Counted from the first letter of the stretch, positions 7,924 through 17,770 are shown. The stretch is 64,000 nucleotides of DNA from Lachnospiraceae bacterium M18-1 (GCA_000403295.2 KE159609.1:960725-1024724); one strand, 5' to 3'. Numbers and translations are program-made. The notes: generated by a model not told the origin, from the letters alone.

Positions 7924-8976
7924 GTGGGGATATTTTTGTCACTGAAACGTCTAAAGGAAAAGACAGACTTTGGTGATCATGAGGGGATTTATTTGAGGAT
8001 GAAAAGAGGAACATCCTATTCCCAGAAGATTTACCTGCTTTATCCGGAGTTATACCGGATTTTACAGATATATATCAGCGAAGATGTGTCAAAGGAAGAG
8101 GTATATAAAGTTGCTTCTAATATAAAGCTGATCGGGACAGAAGAAATCATGGATCCGGATGATGTGAAATGGACAAGCTGGAGCGCAGATGTTCAGGAGG
8201 AAAGCCGGTGGAAGTCCGGGGCATCTGGAGGAGATGTACGTACTTTTGTTTTGCGGAAGGATCTTAAGATTCATAAGATAGGAGAACAGATTTCACTGGA
8301 GGTATCGGGAACGGATTCGAATGGAAATGCCATATGGACGGCGGAAAAAGAGACAGGAATTGATATTACCGCATCAGTGGAATCCGTGGAAGTTGCGGAT
8401 GACCTGTCTCTCCTGGAGGAGGAGTATATTTATGAAGGCTGGAAAAAGGCTGTCGGACCGGACGGGAAACTGTTGAAGAACCAACTGTCCTATATAAAGT
8501 GCGGGGACGGGATTGACACCCTGGACGAAGTTATTAAGACAGAAGAGACGGAGCAGAAGCTGGTTTTCATCACGACGGTCTATACCAACCAGGGCGATCA
8601 GGAGATCAACAACATGCTATATAAAGGAAATCTGATGCTGCTCAGAGAAGCAGATGACGAATATCAGGTGTATACATATGAGGGAGGCAGTCATTTTCCA
8701 GTCGTTGGAAGCGGCTATGACGAAGCGTCCGGTAAAACATATGACCGCATTGAACAGAGCGGAGTGGCCTGGACCTGGGGATATTGGACACCTCGTGCGG
8801 ATTATGGCAATGGGGGTAATTATATTTCGCTTAAGGCGGGGGAAAGTATCAGGACAAAAGAAGCCTGGATTGTCAATGAGCAGGATCTGGAACATTTATA
8901 CCTGAATCTAACCGGTGAAAGTATGGAATTTAATGAGGATATGATACGTACAGGACTGGTAGATGTAAGGCAGTAA
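7924..8976 (+). CDS. Uncharacterised protein resembling an ectodomain without its membrane anchor
   Basis: 350 residues, unknown function. No signal peptide or transmembrane helix is visible, although the sequence is beta-rich and acidic, as in extracellular domains: DPDDVKWTSWSADVQEESRW, then a domain with VFITTVYTNQGDQEI that resembles telokin-like Ig folds. Near the end GNGGNYISLKAGESIRTKEAWIVNEQDLEHLYLNLTG gives a second recognisable block. Start is taken at GTG 7924, seven bases after the eutP terminator T-run, and has no good ribosome site. It may be a secreted or lipoprotein gene that lost its N terminus. Product family not recognised with certainty. Confidence 0.55.
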   Translation: MGIFLSLKRLKEKTDFGDHEGIYLRMKRGTSYSQKIYLLYPELYRILQIYISEDVSKEEVYKVASNIKLIGTEEIMDPDDVKWTSWSADVQEESRWKSGASGGDVRTFVLRKDLKIHKIGEQISLEVSGTDSNGNAIWTAEKETGIDITASVESVEVADDLSLLEEEYIYEGWKKAVGPDGKLLKNQLSYIKCGDGIDTLDEVIKTEETEQKLVFITTVYTNQGDQEINNMLYKGNLMLLREADDEYQVYTYEGGSHFPVVGSGYDEASGKTYDRIEQSGVAWTWGYWTPRADYGNGGNYISLKAGESIRTKEAWIVNEQDLEHLYLNLTGESMEFNEDMIRTGLVDVRQ

Positions 8977-9030
8977 CCGATAATAGGCCGGGAATCAGAA
9001 GTGCGCTGGCTCCCGGCTTGTAAAATCAGG

Positions 9031-9064
9031 AGCGGCGGCACAGCCTCTCGGCTGCACCGCCGCT
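9031..9064 (-). terminator. Hairpin terminator of the sugar ABC operon
   Basis: AGCGGCGG-CACAGCC / GGCTGCA-CCGCCGCT with a TCTC loop, 30 bp beyond the binding-protein stop. On the minus strand a short T-rich run (GATTTTAC) follows. Confidence 0.75.
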
Positions 9065-9094
9065 TCACATCAAACAGCTATCACGCCACTGTTT

Positions 9095-10207
9095 TTAATA
9101 TACGTCTTTCCACTCGTCGATATTGTCTGCGTCGAACTTGAACGGCGCGCCCAGGATCATCTCTGTACCGCCGTCATCTGCTGCAACGATTTCATAATCG
9201 CCCATGTCGCCTGCGGTGAACTTGTCGCCTTCTGCGCCTGTGATGGTTCCGTCAACCAGTGCCATGGAAGTATAAGCTCCAAGGCGTCCAAGGTCGATGG
9301 GGTTCCACAGATACATATACGGGCAGGAGTGTTCATCATCGTCGCCGATGTACTCAGCCATTTCAGACGGAAGTCCAAGTCCGGTCAGCTTCACAGAAGA
9401 CTTTTCATCCTGAAGAACCTTTGCCGCCGCGTTGATACCAACGGTGGTCGGAGCACAGATTACTTTCAGATCCGGGTATTTTGCAAGCAGAGCCTGTGTC
9501 TGGTCGGTGGATTTCTGCGGCTCGTCGTCACCGTAAGCAACCTCTACCAGCTCCAGTCCGGAATACTTGTCATCGCTTTCCATGACTTCCTTCATCGCGT
9601 CGATCCATGCATTCTGGTTTGCTGCCTGTGATGTAGCAGACAGAACTGCCCACTGTCCTTCACCGCCGGAGATATCAAGTACAGCATCCATCAGAGCCTG
9701 TCCGATCTCCTGTACACCTGCCTGGTTTACAAATACCTGGCGGCTGTCCGGATTGGTCTTGGAATCTTCACAGCATACCTTGATGCCTGCATCCATTGCT
9801 TCTTCCAAAGCTGCCTGCAGCGCGTTCTCATCATTTGCCGCGATACAGATGGAGTCCACACCCTGGGAGATCAGGGACTGGATTACGGAAACCTGTGCGT
9901 CCGCTGTCGGAGCTTCCGGATGCTTTACGATTGCCGTGCCGCCTGCTGCTTCAATGACTTCCTGGAAACCGTCCGCTGTTTTCTCGTTGAACGGGTTTCC
10001 TGCAGATTTTGTAACGATCGCATATGTACCGCTGCCGCTTTCTCCGCCTTCGTCACCGACTTCTTCCGCATCGTCGCCTGCATCGTCCGTAGCTTCGCTG
10101 CTGCTGCCGCTGTCAGCTCCGCTGTCGTTGTTTCCGCTGCCGCATCCGACTGCCAATGTAGCAACCATAGCTGTGCACAATAAAACGCTTAATAATTTTT
10201 TCTTCAT
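9095..10207 (-). CDS. RhaS/LsrB-like sugar ABC substrate-binding lipoprotein
   Basis: About 370 residues. MKKKLLSVLLCTAMVATLAVGCGSG is a lipoprotein signal with the lipobox Cys near residue 21, then an acidic Ser/Gly linker. The mature part has the periplasmic-binding-protein type I fold: AIVTKSAGNPFNEKTADGFQEV, GVDSICIAANDENAL, RQVFVNQAG and PDLKVICAPTTVGI. These match the rhamnose-binding RhaS and AI-2-binding LsrB branch. Start 10207 has GGAGGAAAG upstream; longer readings lack one. It is the last gene of an ATPase-permease-permease-binding protein operon. The ligand cannot be fixed from sequence: rhamnose, another deoxysugar or AI-2 are possible. Confidence 0.88.
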   Translation of the reverse strand: MKKKLLSVLLCTAMVATLAVGCGSGNNDSGADSGSSSEATDDAGDDAEEVGDEGGESGSGTYAIVTKSAGNPFNEKTADGFQEVIEAAGGTAIVKHPEAPTADAQVSVIQSLISQGVDSICIAANDENALQAALEEAMDAGIKVCCEDSKTNPDSRQVFVNQAGVQEIGQALMDAVLDISGGEGQWAVLSATSQAANQNAWIDAMKEVMESDDKYSGLELVEVAYGDDEPQKSTDQTQALLAKYPDLKVICAPTTVGINAAAKVLQDEKSSVKLTGLGLPSEMAEYIGDDDEHSCPYMYLWNPIDLGRLGAYTSMALVDGTITGAEGDKFTAGDMGDYEIVAADDGGTEMILGAPFKFDADNIDEWKDVY

Positions 10208-10327
10208 GCTTCTTTCCTCCCTGGAATATGATTTTTTATACAAAGTATCCCCTGTCCGGCGGATACCTGGTACCATAATGAGTGAATAAAAAGGTTTCAA
10301 TATAACAAATAATACAACAGATGATCT

Positions 10328-11326
10328 TTACGCTTTCTTCTTCACATTCAGTTTTGCTGAGATGTTCGGCAGCAGTACCGCCAGGATCAGCAGGATTCCC
10401 AGTATGATCAGGATCAGCTGCGGGTTCATGTTGATCTGTCCCAGGCCGATCCGCAGGCAGATGATGGTGAAGCCGGAAATGATTCCGCCCAGCAGCCTTC
10501 CTTTTCCTCCGGAGGTGGAGATCCCGCCGAACACTGCCATCGCGATGGCGTCCATCTCAAATCCGTTTCCGGTGGTGGTGTTCGCCCCATAAAGGACGGA
10601 AGTCAAAAACAGTGCTGCCAGCCCGGCCATGAATCCCATCACGGTATAGATGATGAGCCGGATGGTCTGTACATGGATTCCGGAATAATATGCCGCCAGC
10701 CGGTTGGAACCAATGGCATATACGCTCCGGCCGAAGGTGGTCTTTGCCAGGACCACGCTGAACAATACGGCCATGAGGATCACGACAAAGAAAATGTAGG
10801 GAATGATCCCGACTTTCCCGGCGATCATACGGAATCCGTCCGCATTGGTCAGGGAAATGGATCCGCCGCTTCCCAGTGCGATCTCCGCGATTCCGCGGAA
10901 TACGATCTGGGTTCCCAGCGTTACGATCATGGGCGGCAGTTCCTGAAAGTTGGTCAGGATCAGTCCGTTTACCAGGCCGCACACCGTACCCACCAGTAAA
11001 GCGACCAGGATTACCATCCCGAAGGGAAGTCCCTTGTTGGCGGCCATGCAGGTCATCGTAGCGGACAGGCAGACCGTAGCGCCTACGGAGATATCAATCT
11101 CGCCGAGTACCAGGATGAATGCCATCGGAAACAGCAGGAACATCTCTGTCAGGTACTTCGGCATTTCTCTCAAAACGTTGCTGAACTGATAGCTTTGGGA
11201 GATACCTGCGCATAAAATATTGATCAGGATAAACAATACGACTAACATGCCTTCCCAGCAGAATAATGTCTTTTTCAGAGATTTCTCCGGGACATGGGCA
11301 ATCGTTCTTCCGGATTTTCCAGCCAT
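10328..11326 (-). CDS. Sugar ABC transporter permease (RhaQ/LsrD-like)
   Basis: 332 residues, BPD_transp_2 family, roughly eight to ten hydrophobic segments starting at about 25 (LVVLFILINILCAGI). The family motif GEIDISVGATVCLSATM lies near 78 and NGFEMDAIAMAVFGGISTSGGKGRLLGG near 245, where the EAA-like loop meets the ATPase. Second permease of the importer, placed after the first with a 2-bp gap and before the binding protein. It would form a heterodimeric channel with its neighbour. Confidence 0.88.
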   Translation of the reverse strand: MAGKSGRTIAHVPEKSLKKTLFCWEGMLVVLFILINILCAGISQSYQFSNVLREMPKYLTEMFLLFPMAFILVLGEIDISVGATVCLSATMTCMAANKGLPFGMVILVALLVGTVCGLVNGLILTNFQELPPMIVTLGTQIVFRGIAEIALGSGGSISLTNADGFRMIAGKVGIIPYIFFVVILMAVLFSVVLAKTTFGRSVYAIGSNRLAAYYSGIHVQTIRLIIYTVMGFMAGLAALFLTSVLYGANTTTGNGFEMDAIAMAVFGGISTSGGKGRLLGGIISGFTIICLRIGLGQINMNPQLILIILGILLILAVLLPNISAKLNVKKKA

Positions 11327-11328
11327 AG

Positions 11329-12321
11329 TTACATCTCCCTCCCTTTCAGATTGTTCTTATCCATCATGCGCTGCGTGATGACATTGAGCACGATTACGAC
11401 CAGGATGATGACGCCCTTTACCGTGTTCTGCGCGATCGCTTCGATTCCTACAAGAGGAAGCGCTTTCGCGATGATCGCCAGGATCAGAGAGCCTAAGAGC
11501 GCTCCGGCTACGCTTCCCCGTCCGCCGGTCATGCTGACGCCGCCGATGACGCAGGCCGCGATGACATCCATCTCTCTGCCATACAGCATATTCGGCTGTG
11601 CAGAGGAGTAAATAGATACTGCCAGCGCGCCGCACAGTCCGGAGAGCGTACCCATCACGGTATAGACCAGCAGCTCCACATTTGCCGTATTGATACCGGA
11701 GATCTGGGCCGCTTCCCGGTTGCTTCCCACCGCATAGACCATTCTTCCGATCTTGGTCCACTTCATGACGATGAAGAAAATGATATAGCAGATCACCATG
11801 ACGATGATGACGTTGTTCACTCCGAGTACGCTTCCCAGTGCAAAGTCCTTAAAGGTTCCCAGGTTTTCCGCGCTGGCCCACTGGCTGTTGGCGATGATGT
11901 AGGCAAGCCCCCGGTATATGTACATAAAGCCCATTGTGGCAATGATCGGCAGTACCTTTCCTCTGGAAATGATCAGTCCGATCAGCAGGCCGCACAGCGC
12001 GCCGATCCCGATGGCGATGAGGAATAATACGAATGTATTCTGCATCATGCCGTATTTCATCAGCATCCCTACCGACATCCCTGAAAATGCAAGCGTGGAA
12101 GCGATGGAGATATCAATTCCGCCGATCAGCAGTACGCCCAGCATACCTAAGGTCATGATCATGATGACCGCATTGTTTTTCAACATATCCGAAATGGATT
12201 TTAATGTCATGAAAGAAGGACTCCGCAGCGAGATCACGATACAAAGGACGATCAGTACGATCAGCAGGCTCGCTTCACGGGAATCGGTAATCTTCTTTAA
12301 GACTGATTTATTCTCTTTCAT
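11329..12321 (-). CDS. Sugar ABC transporter permease (RhaP/LsrC-like)
   Basis: About 330 residues from MKENKSVLKKITD; GGGAAG precedes this ATG at 12321, and the longer reading from 12360 overlaps the upstream ATPase gene. BPD_transp_2 family with GGIDISIASTLAFSGMSVG near 75 and REMDVIAACVIGGVSMTGGRGSVAGALLG near 245, the same landmark blocks as its partner permease. Multi-pass membrane protein. Sits between the ATPase (17 bp) and the second permease (2 bp). Confidence 0.88.
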   Translation of the reverse strand: MKENKSVLKKITDSREASLLIVLIVLCIVISLRSPSFMTLKSISDMLKNNAVIMIMTLGMLGVLLIGGIDISIASTLAFSGMSVGMLMKYGMMQNTFVLFLIAIGIGALCGLLIGLIISRGKVLPIIATMGFMYIYRGLAYIIANSQWASAENLGTFKDFALGSVLGVNNVIIVMVICYIIFFIVMKWTKIGRMVYAVGSNREAAQISGINTANVELLVYTVMGTLSGLCGALAVSIYSSAQPNMLYGREMDVIAACVIGGVSMTGGRGSVAGALLGSLILAIIAKALPLVGIEAIAQNTVKGVIILVVIVLNVITQRMMDKNNLKGREM

Positions 12322-12337
12322 CTTCCCTGTTTCCCCC

Positions 12338-13828
12338 TTACTTTGATTTTTCCATGGCAAGCTCCAGGATGCCTTCCTGGGTTGCCTCGCCCCTGCTCAG
12401 CTCCCCGGTTACCTTTCCGCCGCACATGACGATGATCCGGTCGCTCATGCCTAAGATCTCCGGCATTTCGGAGGAGATCAGGATGATGGCATATCCCTTC
12501 TGGGCAAGATCTCCCATGATCTGATAAATCTCAGCCTTTGCGCCGACATCGACACCCTTGGTAGGTTCGTCCATGATGACCACTTTCATTTCCTGCCCCA
12601 GCGCCTTGGCGACCACTACCTTCTGCTGGTTCCCGCCGGAAAGGGAGGAGGCCGGATCAAAGATGGTCACAGCCTTGGTATCCACATCTTCCAGAAGCTG
12701 TTTGGAAATCTCACGTTCCTTTTTCTCATCGTTGAATCCGTTCTTGGCGTATTTGCCCATGGTGGGGAGGACTACGTTTCTTCCCAGGCCCCAGCTCATG
12801 ATCAGTCCTTCCTTCTGCCGGTCCTCGGGGAGCAGGATGATGCCCTGCTTCATGGCATCGGAGGGCTGTTTGATCTGGACCGGCTTTCCTTCCAGATACA
12901 CCTTTCCTTCATCCGGCTTCGTGATGCCGCATACACTCTCCACCACTTCGGTCCGTCCGGCTCCGACCAGTCCGGTGAGCCCGACGATCTCGCCTGCATG
13001 GACGCTGAAAGAGACATTCTTATAATACCCCATTCTGGAAAGCCCTTCCACCTTCAAAACCTCCGCGCCGATCTTGACCTCCGGCTTCGGGAACAGGTCT
13101 TTGATCTCACGTCCGACCATGGCCTTGATCAGGTCTGCGTTAGTGATCCCGTCTACGTCATAGGTTCCGATATACTGGGAATCCCGGAATACGGTGACTC
13201 TTGTTGCCAGACGGTACATATCTTCAAAACGGTGGGAGATAAAGATGATAGATACTCCGTCGTCCCGCAGCTTATCTACGATCCGGTACAGCTCTTCCGA
13301 TTCATTCTTAGTCAACGCGGCCGTAGGCTCATCCAGAATGATGATCCTTGCATTGGTGGAAAGTGCCTTGGCGATCTCGACCATCTGCTGCTGCGCCACG
13401 CTGAGCGCCCCCATCTCGTCCGTAGACTTGAAATCTGCATTCAGCTGCTGCAGAAGCGCCGTAGCTTCCTCATTCATCTTTTTCCACTGAATCATCCCGT
13501 TTTTGATGATCTCATGACCCATGAAGATATTCTCCGCAACGCTCAGATCCGGATAGGATGTGGGATGCTGGTAAACGGCTGCGATTCCTGCCGCCTGTGC
13601 GTCCCTGGGCCCTTTGAAGTCTACTTTCTGTCCGTCTAAGAACATCTCGCCTTCTTCGGCTTTATGAACACCGGTAATGACTTTTATAAATGTAGATTTT
13701 CCGGCGCCGTTTTCACCCATCAGTGCATGAACTTCGCCCTTTTTCAGCTGAAACTGCACGTTGTTCAATGCCTTTACGCCGGGAAATATTTTCGTAATTC
13801 CTTTTAATTCCAAAACATAATCCGACAC
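12338..13828 (-). CDS. Sugar ABC transporter ATPase, duplicated NBD (RbsA/RhaT/LsrA-like)
   Basis: 496 residues with two nucleotide-binding domains. The first has Walker A GENGAGKST (about 38-46), signature LSVAQQQMVEIAKAL and Walker B IIILDEPTAAL. The second has a degenerate Walker A (GLVGAGRTE near 287), signature LSGGNQQKVVVAKAL and VVIMDEPTKGVD. This is the carbohydrate-importer pattern. Start is GTG 13828 with GGAGGG upstream. First gene of the four-gene minus-strand operon; the divergent YesN gene lies 225 bp away and is the likely regulator. Confidence 0.92.
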   Translation of the reverse strand: MSDYVLELKGITKIFPGVKALNNVQFQLKKGEVHALMGENGAGKSTFIKVITGVHKAEEGEMFLDGQKVDFKGPRDAQAAGIAAVYQHPTSYPDLSVAENIFMGHEIIKNGMIQWKKMNEEATALLQQLNADFKSTDEMGALSVAQQQMVEIAKALSTNARIIILDEPTAALTKNESEELYRIVDKLRDDGVSIIFISHRFEDMYRLATRVTVFRDSQYIGTYDVDGITNADLIKAMVGREIKDLFPKPEVKIGAEVLKVEGLSRMGYYKNVSFSVHAGEIVGLTGLVGAGRTEVVESVCGITKPDEGKVYLEGKPVQIKQPSDAMKQGIILLPEDRQKEGLIMSWGLGRNVVLPTMGKYAKNGFNDEKKEREISKQLLEDVDTKAVTIFDPASSLSGGNQQKVVVAKALGQEMKVVIMDEPTKGVDVGAKAEIYQIMGDLAQKGYAIILISSEMPEILGMSDRIIVMCGGKVTGELSRGEATQEGILELAMEKSK

Positions 13829-14053
13829 CTGCTTTACCCTCCTTCTTTTTTATCCCATAGGATGCGGAAAAGCTGCCGGCGGCAGGTTTCCCGTATGAAC
13901 TTATTCTATCAGCAGGCAGTTTTACATAAAACAGCAATTTTCTTCGATTAAGGGTAAATTTTTTCTGTGGCATTTTTCAAAAGTATTTGCTAAAATGATA
14001 CTGCAACTTGAATGTCCGGAAGGGTTTTTCTGTACAAAGGGGACGGGAATAGG

Positions 14054-15628
14054 ATGAAGCTGTTAATTGCGGATGATGAACTGTTGACAAGGGAAGGGCT
14101 GGCTTCCTCGATTGACTGGGACAGCCTGGGGATCGACCAGATCTTTCAGGCGGATGACGGCCTGCGTGCCTTACATATCGCGAAGCTGCAGGAGCCGGAT
14201 ATCATTTTATCGGATATCCGTATGCCGCGGATGAACGGGATTGAGCTGGTGGAAAAGCTGACGGAGCTGCTGCCTGACACCAGCATTATTTTTATGAGCG
14301 GTTATTCGGATAAGGAATATCTGAAAGCGGCAATCAAGCTGAAAGCCATTGATTATGTAGAAAAACCATTGAACCCGGAGGAGGTTCGGGCAACTGTGGT
14401 GGAGGCCATCAACCGCCGGCAGCAGGTGCTGCGCTCCAGGCAGAATGAGAATCTGCTGTCCATGGAGACTGAATCAAACCTGGCGCTGCTGCTGACGAAG
14501 CCGTACAGGGACAACAGCCGGCAGATCGAAGCCCTGACAAAGGAGCTCTCCTTCCGCATGCCGCCGGAGAGCGGCTTCGTGACTTATATCGTGAAGCTTC
14601 GGACCGAGGAGCCTATCTCGGTCCTGATCAAAGGAATCCGGGAGAATCTGAAAAGCTTTCTGAAGAATTTTCATATAAATGCGGTCTATATACGGATGCA
14701 TGCGGTGTATCATGTGTTCCATCTGATCGGGGAGGGCGGCGCGCCTTCTGCGGCCGTGCTGTCTTCGATTGACCTTTTTTTCAAAGAGCAGTTTCGGCCC
14801 TTTGGATTTTTTGTCATGAGCCGGGGAGATACGGTCAGCGGGATTACAAGGGTCTATCAATCCTATACTTCGGCGGTGGTCGCCATCCAGAACAGCTTTT
14901 TCTTTTCCTCCGGTACGCTGTTTACTCCGGATGACACAGGGGGAGGATTTACATTTGCGCCGGAAGGCACGGCGGGGGTGGAAAATGATACGGAGAGCTT
15001 TGCCGATGCACTGGAGGCAAAGGATTCGGACCGCTGCATGGCATTTCTGGACAGCCTGTACCAGAAATACTGCAAGAATTACGGGATGCTGCCGAACCAG
15101 ATCAAGGATGCATATTACAGATTGTTTAATGTTTTAAATGACTGCCGTCAGAAATGGAAGCTTTCCGCAGATTCTGCAGGGACGCATTCCAGCGAAAGTA
15201 TTATTGAATTTCTGGAAAATTGTTTTACATACGAGGAACTGCATCATGCGCTCCAAGAGCGCACAGAGCTGATGTTCCGGCGGCTGGATGCCGCCGCCCC
15301 GGAGGATAATGTGATTTTTCTGATCAAGGATTATATTGCGAAGCATTACGGGAGCGATCTGCTGTCCATCAAGGAGATCAGCGATTATGTACATCTGTCG
15401 GCATCCTATGTCTGTACGTATTTTAAGAATCAGACCGGGCAGACGCTGAACCAGTATCTGACGGAATACCGTATGGAAAAGGCGATGCGCCTGCTGGAGG
15501 ATGCCAGGAACCAGATTGCGGATATTTCTGCCAAGGTGGGATACAGCAACGGGAATTATTTCAGCAAGAGCTTTAAAAAGTTTACGGGACTGACGCCGTC
15601 AAAATACAGGGAGAAGATGCTGGGTTAA
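14054..15628 (+). CDS. YesN-type response regulator with AraC DNA-binding domain
   Basis: About 524 residues from MKLLIADDELLTREGL (ATG 14054, GGGAATAGG before it). Receiver domain 1-120 with IILSDIRMPRMNG holding the phosphorylated Asp near 55, SGYSDKEY and KPLNPEE. A long middle domain follows, then two AraC-type HTH motifs at the C terminus (LLSIKEISDYVHLSASYVCTYFK, IADISAKVGYSNGNYFSKSFKK). Paired with the YesM kinase 45 bp downstream and divergent from the sugar ABC operon, which it probably activates. The phosphate-accepting motif is intact. Confidence 0.9.
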   Translation: MKLLIADDELLTREGLASSIDWDSLGIDQIFQADDGLRALHIAKLQEPDIILSDIRMPRMNGIELVEKLTELLPDTSIIFMSGYSDKEYLKAAIKLKAIDYVEKPLNPEEVRATVVEAINRRQQVLRSRQNENLLSMETESNLALLLTKPYRDNSRQIEALTKELSFRMPPESGFVTYIVKLRTEEPISVLIKGIRENLKSFLKNFHINAVYIRMHAVYHVFHLIGEGGAPSAAVLSSIDLFFKEQFRPFGFFVMSRGDTVSGITRVYQSYTSAVVAIQNSFFFSSGTLFTPDDTGGGFTFAPEGTAGVENDTESFADALEAKDSDRCMAFLDSLYQKYCKNYGMLPNQIKDAYYRLFNVLNDCRQKWKLSADSAGTHSSESIIEFLENCFTYEELHHALQERTELMFRRLDAAAPEDNVIFLIKDYIAKHYGSDLLSIKEISDYVHLSASYVCTYFKNQTGQTLNQYLTEYRMEKAMRLLEDARNQIADISAKVGYSNGNYFSKSFKKFTGLTPSKYREKMLG

Positions 15629-15673
15629 TGGAATGTAACGAAGGATCACAGATATCAGGGGGAAAGCTGCACA

Positions 15674-17482
15674 ATGAGATCACTTTTTCAGGGAATTACA
15701 CATTTTTACCGGAATCTGCGCCTGCAGACAAAGCTGACGATCACCCATCTTGTCATCGTATCGATCCCGATGATCGCGATTCCGGTGCTGTTTTTTACGC
15801 AGCTTTATGGTATGATCGTTGCGGATACTGTGCGGAAGGAGCAGGAGGCTGCCATCCAGACCGCGCCTATGATCGAGGAGACTGTGGCGGATATCCTGGC
15901 CGTCCATGGACAGCTGACAGAGCATGAATTTTACAGCAGGCTGGTCAACCCGGCTCGGACGGAAGACCTGGAGAATTTTGCGGATTCGAAAGAGGCAGAG
16001 GAGTTCAGAACGGAAGCCGAAAGTCTGGCAGAGGGCAGTTTGATCAGAGACATCCGCCTTTATGTGGATATCCCTGACGGCGGAGATCTTTTTTCGGACA
16101 GCGCTTTAAGTCCCCTGGCAGAGTCTATGGACCGGGTGCGCAGGACCTACTGGTATGGGATCTTCGCGGGGGAGCCTTCCACCAGCAGGCTGTTCTGTCC
16201 GTCGTTTTATCTTGGGAGCTATGAGAAGAGAACATACGGGGATATGGCTTATATTTCCAGGGGGCGGACGATCTACGAAGGGAGATGGGTTACTTTTTAT
16301 CTGGCCGTTTATTTTTCTCAGGAACACTTAGACGAGCTTTTGAAAAATAACATGAGCTCCAACAGCAGTGTGGCCTATATCATCAATAATCGTGACAGTA
16401 TGGTTGCTACGACGGATATCGCGCTGTCGGGGACATACCATTTCAGTTATGATGCGGTGCAGGAAGCGGTTATGTCCTCCAACAATTTTATTTCCAAAAA
16501 TATTTTGGGTGAGGATGTGTATGCCGGATTTAATCGAATCCGTAATACGGACTGGTTTATGGTGGTGGCGGTGCCGTCGGAGCCGCTGATCCAAAAAAGC
16601 CGGTTTTTTATCGGCCTGTTCGTGTTGGTCTATCTGGGGTGCATCCTGGCGTCCTTTATGATCGCTACGCTTTTGTCACGGTCTCTGACCAACCGTCTGT
16701 CCGCAGTCATCGACCAGATGTCGAAGTGCCGTCTGGGGCTTCCCGCAGCCCTTCCGGATTCGGACGCCCAGGATGAGATCGGTGAGCTGGTGGATTCCTA
16801 CAATTATATGACCCATATCATCCATGACCTTGTGGAAGAGCAGGCAAAGGCGGCGGAGGATCTGCGGATTGCCGAATTTAATTCCCTGCAGGCGCAGATG
16901 AATCCGCATTTCCTTTATAATACGATGGATATGATCAACTGGCTGTCCCAGCAGGGGCGTTCCCAGGAGGTGACCATGGCCGTGCAGAAGCTGTCCCGGT
17001 TCTATAAGCTGACCCTGAGCCGGAAGCAGTCCTTGAGCACCATCCAGGACGAGCTGGAGCATGTGTCGATCTATGTGGAGCTTTTGAACATGCGGTTTGC
17101 GGATAACATTGACTTTATCGTGGATATGCCGGACAGCCTGATGGAGCGTCCGATCCCGAAGCTGACTTTCCAGCCCGTGGTGGAAAACTGCATTCTCCAC
17201 GGCATTATGGAGAAAGAGGAAAAGGAAGGAACCATTGTGCTTACCGGATGGGAGGAGGAGAACGGGATCGTACTCCTCATTTCCGACGACGGGGTGGGGA
17301 TTGAGCCGGATATACTGGAGAATATTCTTGTGGAAAAAAAGAACGGGGCGAAAAGCTCCGGGACGAATATTGCGGTGTACAATACCCATAGGCGCCTGCA
17401 GCTTATGTACGGCACGGAATATGGGCTCAAATACAGCAGCACGCCGGGAGAGGGGACGGAGGTGGAGATCCGCATCCCATGA
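15674..17482 (+). CDS. YesM-type sensor histidine kinase
   Basis: 602 residues. TM1 at about 24-48 (LTITHLVIVSIPMIAIPVLFF), a long extracytoplasmic dCache-like sensor to about 310, TM2 about 312-335, HAMP, then the His_kinase domain with QAQMNPHFLYNTMDMINWLS (phospho-acceptor His near 417) and an HATPase with VENCILHGIM and DDGVGIEPD. This is the standard sugar-sensing kinase partner of YesN. The sensor region is not close to any named sugar-binding fold, so the signal is unknown. It follows its regulator by 45 bp. Confidence 0.9.
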   Translation: MRSLFQGITHFYRNLRLQTKLTITHLVIVSIPMIAIPVLFFTQLYGMIVADTVRKEQEAAIQTAPMIEETVADILAVHGQLTEHEFYSRLVNPARTEDLENFADSKEAEEFRTEAESLAEGSLIRDIRLYVDIPDGGDLFSDSALSPLAESMDRVRRTYWYGIFAGEPSTSRLFCPSFYLGSYEKRTYGDMAYISRGRTIYEGRWVTFYLAVYFSQEHLDELLKNNMSSNSSVAYIINNRDSMVATTDIALSGTYHFSYDAVQEAVMSSNNFISKNILGEDVYAGFNRIRNTDWFMVVAVPSEPLIQKSRFFIGLFVLVYLGCILASFMIATLLSRSLTNRLSAVIDQMSKCRLGLPAALPDSDAQDEIGELVDSYNYMTHIIHDLVEEQAKAAEDLRIAEFNSLQAQMNPHFLYNTMDMINWLSQQGRSQEVTMAVQKLSRFYKLTLSRKQSLSTIQDELEHVSIYVELLNMRFADNIDFIVDMPDSLMERPIPKLTFQPVVENCILHGIMEKEEKEGTIVLTGWEEENGIVLLISDDGVGIEPDILENILVEKKNGAKSSGTNIAVYNTHRRLQLMYGTEYGLKYSSTPGEGTEVEIRIP

Positions 17483-17603
17483 TAAGCAGTACATTAGGTT
17501 GGATTTCCTTTTGGCTGGTTATCAGAAGACTTATGTGATTTCAGGTCTAAGAGTAAAACGCAGTACATATCTATGAACAGAGGGTCAAAGGCTCATTATT
17601 TTA

Positions 17604-17660
17604 TTCTATAGGAAACTTCTCCGAGTTTTCCTATAGAATAAAACCCTCCGGGGGATGCGC
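17604..17660. repeat. Hairpin repeat copy A (tataggaaa / tttcctata + CCCTCCGGGGGATGCGC)
   Basis: TTCTATAGGAAA (17604-17615) pairs with TTTCCTATAGAA (17627-17638), followed by AAACCCTCCGGGGGATGCGC. The same block recurs at 27854-27912. From 17660 to 17745 the interval continues with G+C-rich inverted blocks around AGCTGCGCT and AGCGCAC. The 288-bp gap from 17483 to 17770 holds nothing coding. Confidence 0.75.
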
Positions 17661-17770
17661 AGCTACGCGCGCGGAACAAAAGCTGCGCTGCTAAAAATGT
17701 AACAGCGCGGGAGTGTGCGAAGCGCACTTTTGTTCTGCAGAATTATCTTTTTTAGGAGAATGTTAGAACG

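Noticed and set aside
16676-17494. 272-codon minus-strand frame in yesM
   Set aside because: Antisense to conserved kinase motifs; no start signal.
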